Shown piece by piece: positions 1-8,440 of a DNA stretch of 64,000 nt. The notes under the pieces were generated by a model. It searched no databases and had not been told where the DNA came from. It saw only the letters and a program-made list of their open reading frames with translations. Every line of letters begins with the position of its first letter. Positions within the stretch are counted from its first letter, which is position 1. The DNA comes from an uncultured bacterium (GTDB lineage Bacteria > Planctomycetota > UBA1135 > GCA-002686595), in the NCBI GenBank assembly GCA_938075305.1, contig CALJGV010000008.1:124001-188000 (forward strand), given 5' to 3'. Position numbers and translations under genes: made by a program.

Positions 1-1023
1 GAGCCAGAGGAGGCTCGTTGAGGCGACCAGGAAGCCCTCACCGAACAGCCCGAGCACGGGGTCCCGCAGGGGGACGAGACCGAGGACCACCGCCAGCCCG
101 AGGGCGGCCGACGCGCCGGTAAGCCGAAGGGCCGCGGCCAGCCCACGGCCCTCGGCGTGGGCCCGTGCCAGCCAGGGGAGTGCGGCGGAGGATGCGAAGA
201 CCCCGCCCATGATGGCCAGGCTCATGACCCGCACCGCCACGTTGTAGTGGCCGACCGCCTCGTCCCCAGCGAGGGCCCTGACGAACACGTTGTCCACGTG
301 GAAGTAGAGCTGCTGGAAGACGGCGGCGGCCCCCATGGGGATCGACGTCGCGAGGAACGAACCCATGGGGGCGGGCTCAACCCCGCGCACCGACGGGAGC
401 CCTCGGCGACCCACGAGATGCAGGGCGAGGTTGCCCAGGGTGCTGCCCGCGGCGATGGCCAGCAGGAAGGGCATGGGCCGCTGCTCGCCGGTCTCCCGCA
501 GGAGGAGGACGAACAGCAGGCTCATCAGGGCCGCGCCCGCTCGCACGAGGACGGGGGAGCGCCAGGCGATCCGGCTCTTCCAGCCAAGGGTCGAGAGCTC
601 GAGCACGTGGCTGAAGTGGTAGAGGGCGGCGATGGCGAGGTAGAGCCCATCACCGGCCTCAAAGCTCGCCGCGACCCCCGCCACCGTGAGGACGACCATC
701 GAGGCCGAGAGGGTCCGGGCGCGCCTCGCCGTCCGCAGGTTGGGCGCGGCGTCGGCGGGGTCCGCGGCGGCCCTCTGCAGGGAGACCTGACCCGCGCCGA
801 AGTCGACGACGCCGTCGAGGACCAGGAACACGGAGACCCAGAACGTCAGCCTGCCGAAGTCCGCGTCCGACAGGTGCCCGGACAGCACCAGGAGGGTCAG
901 GAGCGTGCAGCCCGAGCCGAACAGTCGGCCGCCGATGAGCCACGACGCGGCGCCCCACACGCGCCGCGGCACTCGCAGCGGCGCCTGGGGCGGGTCCTGG
1001 GGGGAGGCGTCAGCGATCGACAC
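1..1023 (-). CDS. Polysaccharide flippase-like membrane protein (3' end beyond left edge)
   Basis: Reading the minus strand from a GTG at 1021-1023 gives an open frame of 341 codons that leaves the window without a stop. After a short polar start come repeated hydrophobic helices, including the stretches WLIGGRLFGSGCTLLTLLVL, FLVLDGVVDFGAGQVS and SLLFVLLLRETGEQRP, and a YFHVDNVFVRAL segment. This resembles Wzx/MurJ-type oligosaccharide flippases, which move lipid-linked glycans across the inner membrane. No glycosyltransferase neighbour is visible, so the substrate is unknown. The GTG start fits a TACCGT hexamer 10 nt upstream in the 21-bp gap to the divergent gene. A later GTG at 960 is an alternative start. 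Family is fairly sure, function inferred. Confidence 0.72.
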   Translation of the reverse strand, partial: MSIADASPQDPPQAPLRVPRRVWGAASWLIGGRLFGSGCTLLTLLVLSGHLSDADFGRLTFWVSVFLVLDGVVDFGAGQVSLQRAAADPADAAPNLRTARRARTLSASMVVLTVAGVAASFEAGDGLYLAIAALYHFSHVLELSTLGWKSRIAWRSPVLVRAGAALMSLLFVLLLRETGEQRPMPFLLAIAAGSTLGNLALHLVGRRGLPSVRGVEPAPMGSFLATSIPMGAAAVFQQLYFHVDNVFVRALAGDEAVGHYNVAVRVMSLAIMGGVFASSAALPWLARAHAEGRGLAAALRLTGASAALGLAVVLGLVPLRDPVLGLFGEGFLVASTSLLWL

Positions 1024-1030
1024 GGCGCGG

Positions 1031-1041
1031 TGTACGGTACA
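1031..1041. promoter_or_regulatory. Overlapping divergent -10 elements
   Basis: An inverted repeat TGTAC-G-GTACA fills half of the 21-bp gap between two divergent start codons. It holds TACGGT on the plus strand, ending 6 nt before the ATG at 1045. It also holds TACCGT on the minus strand, ending 10 nt before the GTG at 1023. No Shine-Dalgarno sequence fits in the gap. I read this as a shared symmetric -10 driving two leaderless or near-leaderless transcripts. This is inference. Confidence 0.45.
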
Positions 1042-1044
1042 GGC

Positions 1045-2196
1045 ATGGCTCGACTCCTCCTCACCCTGGTCTCCGGCTTCATCCTCGTCTCCTTCGCGCC
1101 GACCCTCAGCCCGCAGGAGGGCTGCCGTCGCTGCGACAAGCGCGGGGTGGTCCCCTGCAGCAAGCACACCGAGGAGATCATCGCCGCCGAGGGGCGGGTG
1201 CACTTCTGCTCGGTCGTCGCGGGCTGCAAGGAGTGCGGCGGTGCCCTGGTGGTGGACTGCAAGCGCTGTGATGGGGGGCCGGACAACGCCGCCATGGAGG
1301 CGCGCCGCGCGGCGGTGGCGGAGTGGATGAAGCAGAACGAGATCGAGGCCCACTTCGGGCGCCCCGTGGCGCGCTGCGAGACCGACCACTGCGAGCTGGT
1401 GATCGACCTGAAGGGGTCATTCAAGGTCGGCCGAACGAAGGTGGACGCCCACGAGTTGATGCACCTGGTGGCGGACGACACCAGCCACGTGAGCCAGCGC
1501 GTGGTCGAGCACTACGCCGTCGAGGAGGACGACATCTTCGCCAAGATGCGCATGTGGATCTGGGAGACCGCAGCCGACCACATGTCCGCGGTGGAGACCT
1601 TCATGCACACGAGCGCGCGGGGTGACTTCAAGATGCTCGGGAAGGACCCCGTCTTCTCGGTCTGGAGGGAGCCGGGGCTCTTCTCGTCGCCCGGCGCGAT
1701 CCGGACGGTGTTCACCCACAACGTCGGGCACATGCTCATCTCGAACCTGTACCGGGAGCGGGACGTCGGGCCGATCGGCGGCGGCTGGTACGACGCGGGT
1801 GCGGGACACTGGTACGAGTACGACCGCTTCGACAGCAGCGTGCAGTACTGCATCGAGGAGGCCACCGCCCTCTCCAGCTTCGCCGACGGCGTCTGGCGGG
1901 CCGCGATCCGCAAGCTCGTCTCCCGCTCGGACGAGCCCCTGCTCCCCCCGCTGCTCGACGTCCCGACCACTGCCATGAACGTCCAGCAGCAGGCGATCTG
2001 CTGGTCCTTCTACGACTGGATCGTGGCCAACCACCAGGACAAGATGCGGCCCGTGCTGAGGGATCTGAAGCAGAAGAAGCCGACCCGTGACGTGATGAAG
2101 GAGCACTTCGGGCTCGGCGTGCTGCAGGCCGAGGAGGCCTGGAAGGCGTGGGTGCTCGAGACCTACCCAACGCGAGAGAAGAAGAAGCGTCGATGA
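1045..2196 (+). CDS. Secreted Cys-rich protein with a degenerate HxxxH motif
   Basis: 383 residues, beginning with a signal peptide (about residues 1-22). The mature N-terminus has Cys pairs at 27/30, 61/64 and 72/75 plus Cys38 and Cys55, spaced like a DnaJ-type zinc-binding region. The rest is a globular domain with HNVGH at 225-229, where a zinc metalloprotease would have HExxH, so the catalytic Glu is replaced by Asn. A second segment (DAHELMHLVADD) lies near residue 135. The protein may be an inactive relative of secreted metallopeptidases, but no family is recognised with certainty. The frame is open far upstream (from 157), but that part lies over the divergent flippase. The ATG at 1045 is chosen for the signal peptide and the -10 element just upstream. 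Confidence 0.75.
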   Translation: MARLLLTLVSGFILVSFAPTLSPQEGCRRCDKRGVVPCSKHTEEIIAAEGRVHFCSVVAGCKECGGALVVDCKRCDGGPDNAAMEARRAAVAEWMKQNEIEAHFGRPVARCETDHCELVIDLKGSFKVGRTKVDAHELMHLVADDTSHVSQRVVEHYAVEEDDIFAKMRMWIWETAADHMSAVETFMHTSARGDFKMLGKDPVFSVWREPGLFSSPGAIRTVFTHNVGHMLISNLYRERDVGPIGGGWYDAGAGHWYEYDRFDSSVQYCIEEATALSSFADGVWRAAIRKLVSRSDEPLLPPLLDVPTTAMNVQQQAICWSFYDWIVANHQDKMRPVLRDLKQKKPTRDVMKEHFGLGVLQAEEAWKAWVLETYPTREKKKRR

Positions 2197-2810
2197 GCGA
2201 GGCCGTCCAGCCACCGGAAACCCATGGCGCGCCCTTCAGCGCTCGCTGCGGCTCCACGGAGATCCGACCGATCCGGAGGGAGGACGCCGGCGCGCTGTTC
2301 CCGCAGATCCACGGCCAGCCCGGCGTGATCCGCTGGCTGTCCTGGGAGGGGCCGGCGCGGGTCGAGGAGCTCCAGGAACGCTACGCCACCTGGCGGGCGG
2401 GGCCCGCCGATGGGCCGGCCTACATGTTCGCCGTCGTCGACGTCGATGGCGGCGCGGTGATCGGCGAGGCGAGCCTGCGCTTCGACGACCACCCCGGGGT
2501 CGGGGAGCTGGGCTACTGGCTCGGGGAAGACCACCACGGCTGCGGTCACGGCCGGGCCACCGTCGAGCTGCTGACCTGCGCGGGCTTCGGGCGGCTGGGG
2601 GCGTTCGCCCTGACCGCGAGGGTCAAGGAGGGCAACGAGGCCTCCATCGCCGTGCTCACGGCCGCCGGGTACGGCCCCGTCCGCGCTCCGCGGGTACCGG
2701 GTGACCCCGAGGACCCGCCGATCGCCTGGATCTTCTCCACCACTCGGCGGGGCGATGCGCGCCGGCCCGAGCGGCCCGCGGTGGCGTTCTCCACGCCCAA
2801 CTCCGGGTGA
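2193..2810 (+). CDS. GNAT-family N-acetyltransferase
   Basis: 205 residues. The start ATG overlaps the previous stop (ATGA), so the gene is translationally coupled to the secreted protein upstream. The sequence has the GNAT layout of RimJ/RimL-type enzymes: an early IRPIRREDA strand-helix, a central GELGYWLGEDHHGCGHGRAT segment corresponding to the acetyl-CoA loop, and a late NEASIAVLTAAGY segment in which the usual N-x-x-S helix is recognisable. These enzymes transfer acetyl from acetyl-CoA to an amine. The substrate cannot be told. The acetyl-CoA loop is less canonical (GCGHGRA) than the common Q/RxxGxG/A, which still fits. The last 25 residues are polar and probably disordered. Confidence 0.82.
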   Translation: MSEAVQPPETHGAPFSARCGSTEIRPIRREDAGALFPQIHGQPGVIRWLSWEGPARVEELQERYATWRAGPADGPAYMFAVVDVDGGAVIGEASLRFDDHPGVGELGYWLGEDHHGCGHGRATVELLTCAGFGRLGAFALTARVKEGNEASIAVLTAAGYGPVRAPRVPGDPEDPPIAWIFSTTRRGDARRPERPAVAFSTPNSG

Positions 2811-2925
2811 GCCAGGTTCCAGCCGCGCCCGCTTCGGTCCTACACTGGGGGTGCGTCGAAGCTCGGACTCCCCATTTATGGCGACCCGCGGGAAGCCGAG
2901 TCCGTCCCTGTCGTCGCCCCTTCCG

Positions 2926-4692
2926 ATGACCGCGTCCAAAAACCTCGTCCTGATCCTCGTCGCGGCGGCCATCGCTGCGGCGGGGTACGTCCTCAGCGGC
3001 GGGACGGGGGAGGGGCCGGGTGGCCTGGGGAACTGGGAGGCGGTGGAGCGGATCGACGGGGGTGGTGCCGCCGACGGGCTCGCGGGGCCGGAGGAAGGGG
3101 AGGTCCCGCGGGAGATCCTCGCGACGCCGATCCGCGATGTGGAGGTCCCTGCGGGCACCGAGCCGGGCTCGGGGACGACCGTGGTCTACCCCCTGGAGGT
3201 CGAGCTGACCCTCTTGCTGCCCGGTGAGGTGGAGGTGCCCGACGACGTGATGTCCATCGGCGCCGACGCGACCGCGGGGCTCGAGGGGTCCCTGACGGGC
3301 GAGGGCGGGAACCCCATCCTCGGAGCGGTCGAGTTCATCTACGGGCCGAACACAGGACGGGTGCTGCAGGCGAATGAGCGCGGACGCTTCGGCGCGAGCG
3401 ACCTCCTCCAAGGGGCATCGATCGTCAAGGTCACGTGCCCGAGGGGCAAGGTGGCCGTGCGGGAGGTCGTGCTCGCGCAGCTCTCCACCGCGGAGCTCCA
3501 CCTGAGCTTTGAGAGCCTCGCCATCGTCGCGGGGACCGTGACAGACTCCTCCGGCGCGCCGCTCCAATCGGTCGAGGTTCAGTCCGACGGCCGCGTGGCT
3601 TACACGGACGCGGACGGGATCTTCCGGTTCAACGGGCTCCCCGCGGGGAAGGTGTTGGTCACGGCGCGGGCGCCCGGCTTCGCGACCACCCGCAGGGTCG
3701 TCGGCGTCGGCTTCCGCCAGCGGGTTCGGCCGGGCGAATTCAAGATCGCCCTGAGCGAGGGGACGACCCTTGAGATCGGACTCAGCCGATCCCTCGGGTC
3801 GATCTCGCCGGGCTACGCCATCCTGATGCCCGCGGCGGGCGCCGGCGCCTCCGCGATTCCCGGGGGCGGCTTTCCGTGGTACGAGGTGAACCCCGTGGCC
3901 ATTCCCAGGGGAGGGCGCGCGGTCGTGGAGGGGCTCCCCCTCGGCGCGGTCTCCGTACGGGTCTTCAAGGACGGGGCCCTCGCGGTGCCCCCCTCGAAGA
4001 ACGTCCGCCTGGAGGCGGACTTCGAGCAGCCGAAGAAGAACGTCGTCATGATCGACCTCGAACCCGCGCCGGTGATCCAAGGGGTGGTGCTCGACGGCGG
4101 GGAGCCGGTGAAGAACGCGAGCGTCGTCGTCGAGGCGGCGGACCGGACCACCGTTTCCTCCAAGGTCCTCGGGCAGCGCAGCCCCCGGGCCTCCCTCGAC
4201 CTGGTGATGCCGTCGGTCCCCGCGGCCTACCAGGAGCTCCGGACCGATGGGCGGGGGCAGTTCAAGTTCTCGCCGCACCCGGACGCTCCGACGGCCTACT
4301 ACGTGACCGCGACCAGCAAGGACGGGAGCCGCCGGGGGATCGGCGTCGTCCCCCGGGATGGCAAGGACCTCACGATCGCGCTCGGGGACGCAGCGGTCCT
4401 CATCGGGCAGCTCGAGATCGAGCTGCCCGGCCGCTTCCAGGGACTCCCGGTGGAGGTCCGGGTCCAGGGCGCTCCCCAGGCGGACCGAGAGCTCGGAGCC
4501 GGGTCCGACCTGGTCTTCGAGGACCTGGAACGCGGGACCTGGAGGGTGACCGCGAGCTGGCGAGGGATCGGGGTGGTCCCGGGCGTCGTGGTCGAGGTGG
4601 GGGAGAAGCCCATCAGTGTCAGGGGGACCCTGCCCTCCGGCGCCATCCAGGGGCAGACCGCCGAGGAGCGGCGCCGCGTACGGGGATCCTGA
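2926..4692 (+). CDS. Membrane-anchored protein with carboxypeptidase regulatory-like domain
   Basis: 588 residues from the ATG at 2926. An in-frame ATG at 2878 would add 16 residues. I prefer 2926 because it puts one hydrophobic helix (LVLILVAAAIAAAGYVLSGG) right at the N-terminus as an anchor or uncleaved signal. A Gly/Glu-rich linker follows. At about residues 195-265 lies a typical CarboxypepD_reg/SdrD-B-like beta-sandwich (AGTVTDSSGAPLQSVEV, then DADGIFRFNGLPAGKVLVTA). More beta-rich repeats with GLPLG and DLERGTW motifs follow. Such domains serve in protein or glycan binding at the cell surface. No enzyme domain is visible. TACACT at 2841-2846 could be a -10. Confidence 0.78.
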   Translation: MTASKNLVLILVAAAIAAAGYVLSGGTGEGPGGLGNWEAVERIDGGGAADGLAGPEEGEVPREILATPIRDVEVPAGTEPGSGTTVVYPLEVELTLLLPGEVEVPDDVMSIGADATAGLEGSLTGEGGNPILGAVEFIYGPNTGRVLQANERGRFGASDLLQGASIVKVTCPRGKVAVREVVLAQLSTAELHLSFESLAIVAGTVTDSSGAPLQSVEVQSDGRVAYTDADGIFRFNGLPAGKVLVTARAPGFATTRRVVGVGFRQRVRPGEFKIALSEGTTLEIGLSRSLGSISPGYAILMPAAGAGASAIPGGGFPWYEVNPVAIPRGGRAVVEGLPLGAVSVRVFKDGALAVPPSKNVRLEADFEQPKKNVVMIDLEPAPVIQGVVLDGGEPVKNASVVVEAADRTTVSSKVLGQRSPRASLDLVMPSVPAAYQELRTDGRGQFKFSPHPDAPTAYYVTATSKDGSRRGIGVVPRDGKDLTIALGDAAVLIGQLEIELPGRFQGLPVEVRVQGAPQADRELGAGSDLVFEDLERGTWRVTASWRGIGVVPGVVVEVGEKPISVRGTLPSGAIQGQTAEERRRVRGS

Positions 4693-4735
4693 GGAAGCGG
4701 TGCCCTGGGCGGGGGCTCGGGTGGGCCGCGCAGGC

Positions 4736-4741
4736 TAAGAT
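4736..4741 (+). promoter_or_regulatory. -10-like hexamer of hutH
   Basis: TAAGAT ends 8 nt before the hutH ATG and there is no Shine-Dalgarno sequence between, the geometry of a leaderless transcript. No convincing -35 box is seen. Confidence 0.4.
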
Positions 4742-4749
4742 CGCGCCCC

Positions 4750-6300
4750 ATGACCTCCCAAAAGCCGAACCTCCTCCGCCTGGACGGCTCCTCCCTGTCT
4801 CTCGAGGACCTCGAGCCGCTCGTCCGCGGTGAGGCCATGCGGCTGGAGATCGACCCCGCGTGCCATGACGGGATCCGGGCCTCGCGCGCCATGGTCGATG
4901 CCCACGTCGAGGCCGGCGACGTGGTGTACGGCTTGACCACAGGCTTCGGCCGCCTCAAGAACGTGGCCGTGGCGAAGGGCGACCTCGCTGACCTCCAGCG
5001 CAACCTGATCCTCTCCCACTGCGTGGGCGTCGGGGAGCCCATGCCGATCCGCGAGGTTCGGATCGCCCAGGTCCTGCGGCTCAACAGCCTGCTCCGGGGC
5101 GTCTCGGGTGTGCGCCTCGAACTGGTGGAGCACCTGGCTGCGGTGTTCAACTCGGACTTCGTGCCGGTGGTCCCCCAGCAGGGCTCCGTCGGGGCCAGCG
5201 GCGACCTCGCCCCGCTGTCCCACATGGCCGGCGCCATGATGGGGGCGGGGGAAGCGTGGCTCGGTGGCCGCCGCATGGACGCCGCCGAGGCCCTCGCCGA
5301 GGCGGGCCTCGAGGTGCTCACCCTCGAGGCCAAGGAAGGCCTCGCCCTGATCAACGGGACCGAGATCATGAAGGCCTCGGCGGTGGTCAGCGTGCTCCGT
5401 GCGAGCAACCTCTCCCGTGCCGCCGACGCCATCGCCTCCCTCTCCATCGAGGCCCTCAAGGGGAGCGACCGGCCCTTCCAGGACCTGCTCGCGCGGTTGA
5501 AGAACAACGAGGGGCAGCGCCGCACCGCGAGCAACGTCCGCGCCTGCCTCGCGGGCTCCGCGGTCCTCGCCTCCCATGTGGACTGCGACCGCGTCCAGGA
5601 TCCCTACTCCCTGCGCTGCGTGCCCCAGATCCACGGCGCGGTGAAGACCGCCCTCGCCCACGTGACCGAGGTGCTGCGCGCGGAGTTGAACGCCGTCACG
5701 GACAACCCCTTGGTGGTCCCCGAGACGGGCGAGGTCTTCAGCGCCGGCCTGTTCCACGGCCAGCCCCTGTCGATGATCCTCGACTACCTCGGGCTCAGCG
5801 TCTGCACCCTCGCGAACGTGTCCGAGCGGCGCGTCGAGCAGCTGGTGAACCCCGACCTCTCCGGCCTCCCTGCCTTCCTCTCCCCCGACCCGGGGCTGCA
5901 CTCCGGGCTGATGATCGCCCAGTACTCCGCGGCGGCCCTGGCGAGTGAGAACAAGGTCCACGCCCACCCCGCCTCCGTGGACACGGTGCCCACCAGCGCG
6001 AACCAGGAGGACCACGTGTCCATGGGGGTGACGGCGGCGCGCAAGTGCCGGACGATCCTCGACAACGTGGAGGCGGTGCTCGGGATCGAGCTGGTCTGCG
6101 GCGCCCAGGCTCGGGAGTTCACCCCCGACCTCCGCGCCGGCGTTGGGGCCCAGGCCGCGTACGCCGCGGCCCGTGCCGTGATCGAGCCCTTGGAGGGTGA
6201 CCGCTACCTCGAGCCCGACCTCCGGGCGGGGCGGGAGTGCATCGCCTCGGGCGCGCTGGTCCGCGCCGTCGAGGAGGCCGTGGGCCCGCTCTTCCCATGA
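4750..6300 (+). CDS. hutH: Histidine ammonia-lyase
   Basis: 516 residues, the usual length. It deaminates L-histidine to urocanate, the first step of histidine breakdown, in the cytoplasm. The MIO cofactor triad Ala149-Ser150-Gly151 sits in GSVGASGDLAPLSH, and the catalytic YGLTTGFG loop lies near residue 60. Two signatures favour histidine over phenylalanine or tyrosine as substrate: SHCVGVGEP after LQRNLIL, and NQEDHVSMG near residue 420. The other hut genes (hutU, hutI) are not in the window. The downstream DAHP synthase overlaps its stop codon, an unusual pairing. A short TAAGAT box ends 8 nt before the start. Confidence 0.95.
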   Translation: MTSQKPNLLRLDGSSLSLEDLEPLVRGEAMRLEIDPACHDGIRASRAMVDAHVEAGDVVYGLTTGFGRLKNVAVAKGDLADLQRNLILSHCVGVGEPMPIREVRIAQVLRLNSLLRGVSGVRLELVEHLAAVFNSDFVPVVPQQGSVGASGDLAPLSHMAGAMMGAGEAWLGGRRMDAAEALAEAGLEVLTLEAKEGLALINGTEIMKASAVVSVLRASNLSRAADAIASLSIEALKGSDRPFQDLLARLKNNEGQRRTASNVRACLAGSAVLASHVDCDRVQDPYSLRCVPQIHGAVKTALAHVTEVLRAELNAVTDNPLVVPETGEVFSAGLFHGQPLSMILDYLGLSVCTLANVSERRVEQLVNPDLSGLPAFLSPDPGLHSGLMIAQYSAAALASENKVHAHPASVDTVPTSANQEDHVSMGVTAARKCRTILDNVEAVLGIELVCGAQAREFTPDLRAGVGAQAAYAAARAVIEPLEGDRYLEPDLRAGRECIASGALVRAVEEAVGPLFP

Positions 6301-7370
6301 GCGGCGACGCCCACAGGACGGACGACGTCCGTGTCTCGGACCTGCAGCCGCTGATCTCACCGGCGATTCTCGCCGCTGAGATCCCCGTCTCTGCCCGCGC
6401 AGCGGGGGTCGTGACCGCCGCCCGCCGTGGGATCGAGCAGATCCTCTCGGGCGAGTCGGATCGGCTCCTCGCCGTGGTCGGGCCGTGCTCGATTCACGAC
6501 CCCGGGGCCGCCCGCGAGTACGCGGCGCGCCTGCACGCCAAGGCCGCGGAGCTGCGTGACGACCTGCTGGTGGTGATGCGCGTCTACTTCGAGAAGCCTC
6601 GGACGCGCGTCGGCTGGAAGGGGCTCATCAGCGATCCTGACATCGACGGGAGCTTCCGCATCAATCAGGGGCTGCGGGTGGCGCGGGAGCTCCTCGCGGA
6701 CCTCGCGGACCTCGGGCTGCCCGCCGGCAGCGAGTTCCTCGACACCATCTCTCCGCAGTTCTTCGCGGACCTCGTGTCCTGGGGAGCCATCGGCGCCCGC
6801 ACCGCGGAGAGCCAGGTGCACCGGGAGCTGGCCTCTGGCCTCTCCATGCCCGTCGGATTCAAGAACAGCACTTCCGGCGACCTCGAGCCGGCGATCCACG
6901 CGGTTGGAGCGGCCCAGCACCCGCACCGCTTCCTCTCGGTCACCAAGCAGGGCATCTCGGCCATCGTCGCGACCCGAGGGAACCCCTCTTGTCACCTGAT
7001 CCTGCGGGGCGCCCACGACGGGCCCAACCATGACGAGGCCTCCGTACGCGGCGCGGCGGCGCGGCTGAGTGAACTCGGCCTTAGGACTCGGCTGATGGTG
7101 GACTGCAGCCACGGCAACAGCCGCAAGGACCACGCGCAGCAGCCCGGGGTGGCCGCAGAGGTCGCGCGCCAGCTCCGCGAGGGGTCCGAGGTCATCGCGG
7201 GCGTCATGGTCGAGAGCAACCTGGTGGAGGGCCGCCAGGCCCCTGAGGCCTCACCGCGGGTGCACGGGGTGAGCATCACCGACGCCTGCCTCGGCTGGGA
7301 GGACACCGTCCCTGTCCTCGATGACCTCGCCGCGGCCGTGCGGGCTCGCCGCGCGGCATCGGTCAGCTGA
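6297..7370 (+). CDS. 3-deoxy-7-phosphoheptulonate (DAHP) synthase, class I
   Basis: 357 residues from an ATG overlapping the hutH stop (ATGA). It condenses phosphoenolpyruvate and erythrose 4-phosphate, the entry step of the shikimate pathway. Visible family features are VVGPCSIHDP (near residue 62), RVYFEKPRTRVGWKGLISDP, the GARTAESQVHRELASGL segment, GFKNSTSGDL, and DCSHGNSRKDH with its metal-binding Cys/His. It is closest to the AroF/AroG/AroH type. Which aromatic amino acid feeds back on it cannot be told. Its 3' end overlaps the convergent tRNA-dihydrouridine synthase by 8 bp. Confidence 0.94.
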   Translation: MSGDAHRTDDVRVSDLQPLISPAILAAEIPVSARAAGVVTAARRGIEQILSGESDRLLAVVGPCSIHDPGAAREYAARLHAKAAELRDDLLVVMRVYFEKPRTRVGWKGLISDPDIDGSFRINQGLRVARELLADLADLGLPAGSEFLDTISPQFFADLVSWGAIGARTAESQVHRELASGLSMPVGFKNSTSGDLEPAIHAVGAAQHPHRFLSVTKQGISAIVATRGNPSCHLILRGAHDGPNHDEASVRGAAARLSELGLRTRLMVDCSHGNSRKDHAQQPGVAAEVARQLREGSEVIAGVMVESNLVEGRQAPEASPRVHGVSITDACLGWEDTVPVLDDLAAAVRARRAASVS

Positions 7371-8361
7371 GGGCGGGCTCCGCGAGGGACTCCAGGCGGC
7401 CGAGGAATCCCTCGGTGTCGCTGTCCCGGAGCCAGCGCTCGCGACCCTCCTGGTCGCCCACGAGCCTGCCCGCCTCCCAGTATTGGAGGAGCTGCTTCAC
7501 CCGGCCCACGGCGGCGCGGCGGGGCGCCCCGAGGGTCTGCAGTACCTGCGCGTACTCGTGGAGGAACGCAGCCGCCTCCCAGGTCGGCACATCACGCCCT
7601 GAGAAGATCCACGGGTCACGCAAGGCGCCGCGTCCGACCATGACGAAGGCGCAGCCGGTCTCGCGCCGCATGCGCTCGAGGTCGGAGTGCAGCCAGGCGC
7701 TGCCGTTGCCGGCGACGGGGATCGCGACGGCCTCCACCGCGCGGGCGATGCGGGACCAGAAGACCTCCTCCTGGTAGCCCTCCCGGCGCGTGCGGCAGTG
7801 GATGGTGAGCATCGCCGCGCCGCCGGCCTCCGCGGCCCGCGCGAGGACCTCCACGTCCCGGTCGTGGTCGAAGCCCGCGCGGATCTTGGCCGTGACCGGG
7901 GTGCGGCCGCCGACCCCCTTCACCGCGGCCCGGACGGCGGCTTCCACGCCGCTCGGCTCCTTGAGGGCCGCAGCGCCGGCGCACCCCTTCAGCGCCCCAC
8001 GGGCGGGGCAGCCAAAGTTCAGGTCGAGCACGGGGACTCCCAGCTCCGCGGCGTGGGCCGCCGAGCCCGTGACGCACTCCAGGTCGCTCCCCATGAGCTG
8101 GATGCCCACGGGGATCTGGAACCTGCGGGTGCCCAGGTGCTTGTGCATCTCGCGCTTGGCGACGGGACGGTCGATGACGCGCACGAACTCGGTGAACGCG
8201 CCGCCCAGGTCCGTCGGGGCGTGGCGGGCGAGGACGATGTCCCGGAACGACGGAGCGGTCACGCCCTCCATGGGCGCGAGCAGCCACGGGGAGGTGAAGG
8301 GCAGGCCCTCCACGACGGGGGCCGCAGGCGCAGGGGCGCCCTCGGTCACGACGGTGTTCAC
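7363..8361 (-). CDS. tRNA-dihydrouridine synthase
   Basis: 332 residues from a GTG start. This flavoenzyme reduces uridines in tRNA. Visible features are the N-terminal LLAPMEGVTAPSFR strand-loop, DLNFGCPARGALKG carrying the catalytic Cys (GCP), and KIRAGF. TIHCRTRREGYQ follows, then IPVAGNGS and FVMVGRGALRDPWIF, which together form the FMN-binding TIM barrel. The C-terminus is a short helical domain. It is Dus family, nearest to DusC-like members, but the exact position modified is not predictable here. A TAGACT box ends 6 nt before the GTG and supports that start. Confidence 0.92.
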   Translation of the reverse strand: MNTVVTEGAPAPAAPVVEGLPFTSPWLLAPMEGVTAPSFRDIVLARHAPTDLGGAFTEFVRVIDRPVAKREMHKHLGTRRFQIPVGIQLMGSDLECVTGSAAHAAELGVPVLDLNFGCPARGALKGCAGAAALKEPSGVEAAVRAAVKGVGGRTPVTAKIRAGFDHDRDVEVLARAAEAGGAAMLTIHCRTRREGYQEEVFWSRIARAVEAVAIPVAGNGSAWLHSDLERMRRETGCAFVMVGRGALRDPWIFSGRDVPTWEAAAFLHEYAQVLQTLGAPRRAAVGRVKQLLQYWEAGRLVGDQEGRERWLRDSDTEGFLGRLESLAEPALS

Positions 8362-8367
8362 GGCGGC

Positions 8368-8373
8368 AGTCTA
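8368..8373 (-). promoter_or_regulatory. -10-like hexamer of the dus gene
   Basis: Minus-strand TAGACT ends 6 nt before the GTG start at 8361 with no Shine-Dalgarno sequence. The divergent gene at 8441 carries the same hexamer in the opposite direction. Confidence 0.4.
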
Positions 8374-8427
8374 GTGGCTCTGGCAGGGTCCAGGGGAGAG
8401 TGGGCGGGTCCGTGGGCGTCCGTCTCT

Positions 8428-8433
8428 TAGACT
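8428..8433 (+). promoter_or_regulatory. -10-like hexamer of the threonine dehydratase-like gene
   Basis: TAGACT ends 7 nt before the ATG at 8441. The spacer is pyrimidine-rich (CCTCTCC), so it cannot pair with the 16S anti-Shine-Dalgarno. A leaderless transcript is inferred. Confidence 0.4.
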
Positions 8434-8440
8434 CCTCTCC

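Noticed and set aside
157..1044. Open frame joined to the front of the Cys-rich secreted protein
   Set aside because: It lies opposite the flippase gene, has proline/arginine-rich non-protein-like composition, and would bury the signal peptide found at 1045.
4750..6300. Tyrosine or phenylalanine ammonia-lyase instead of HutH
   Set aside because: SHCVGVGEP and NQEDHVSMG are the histidine-type signatures.
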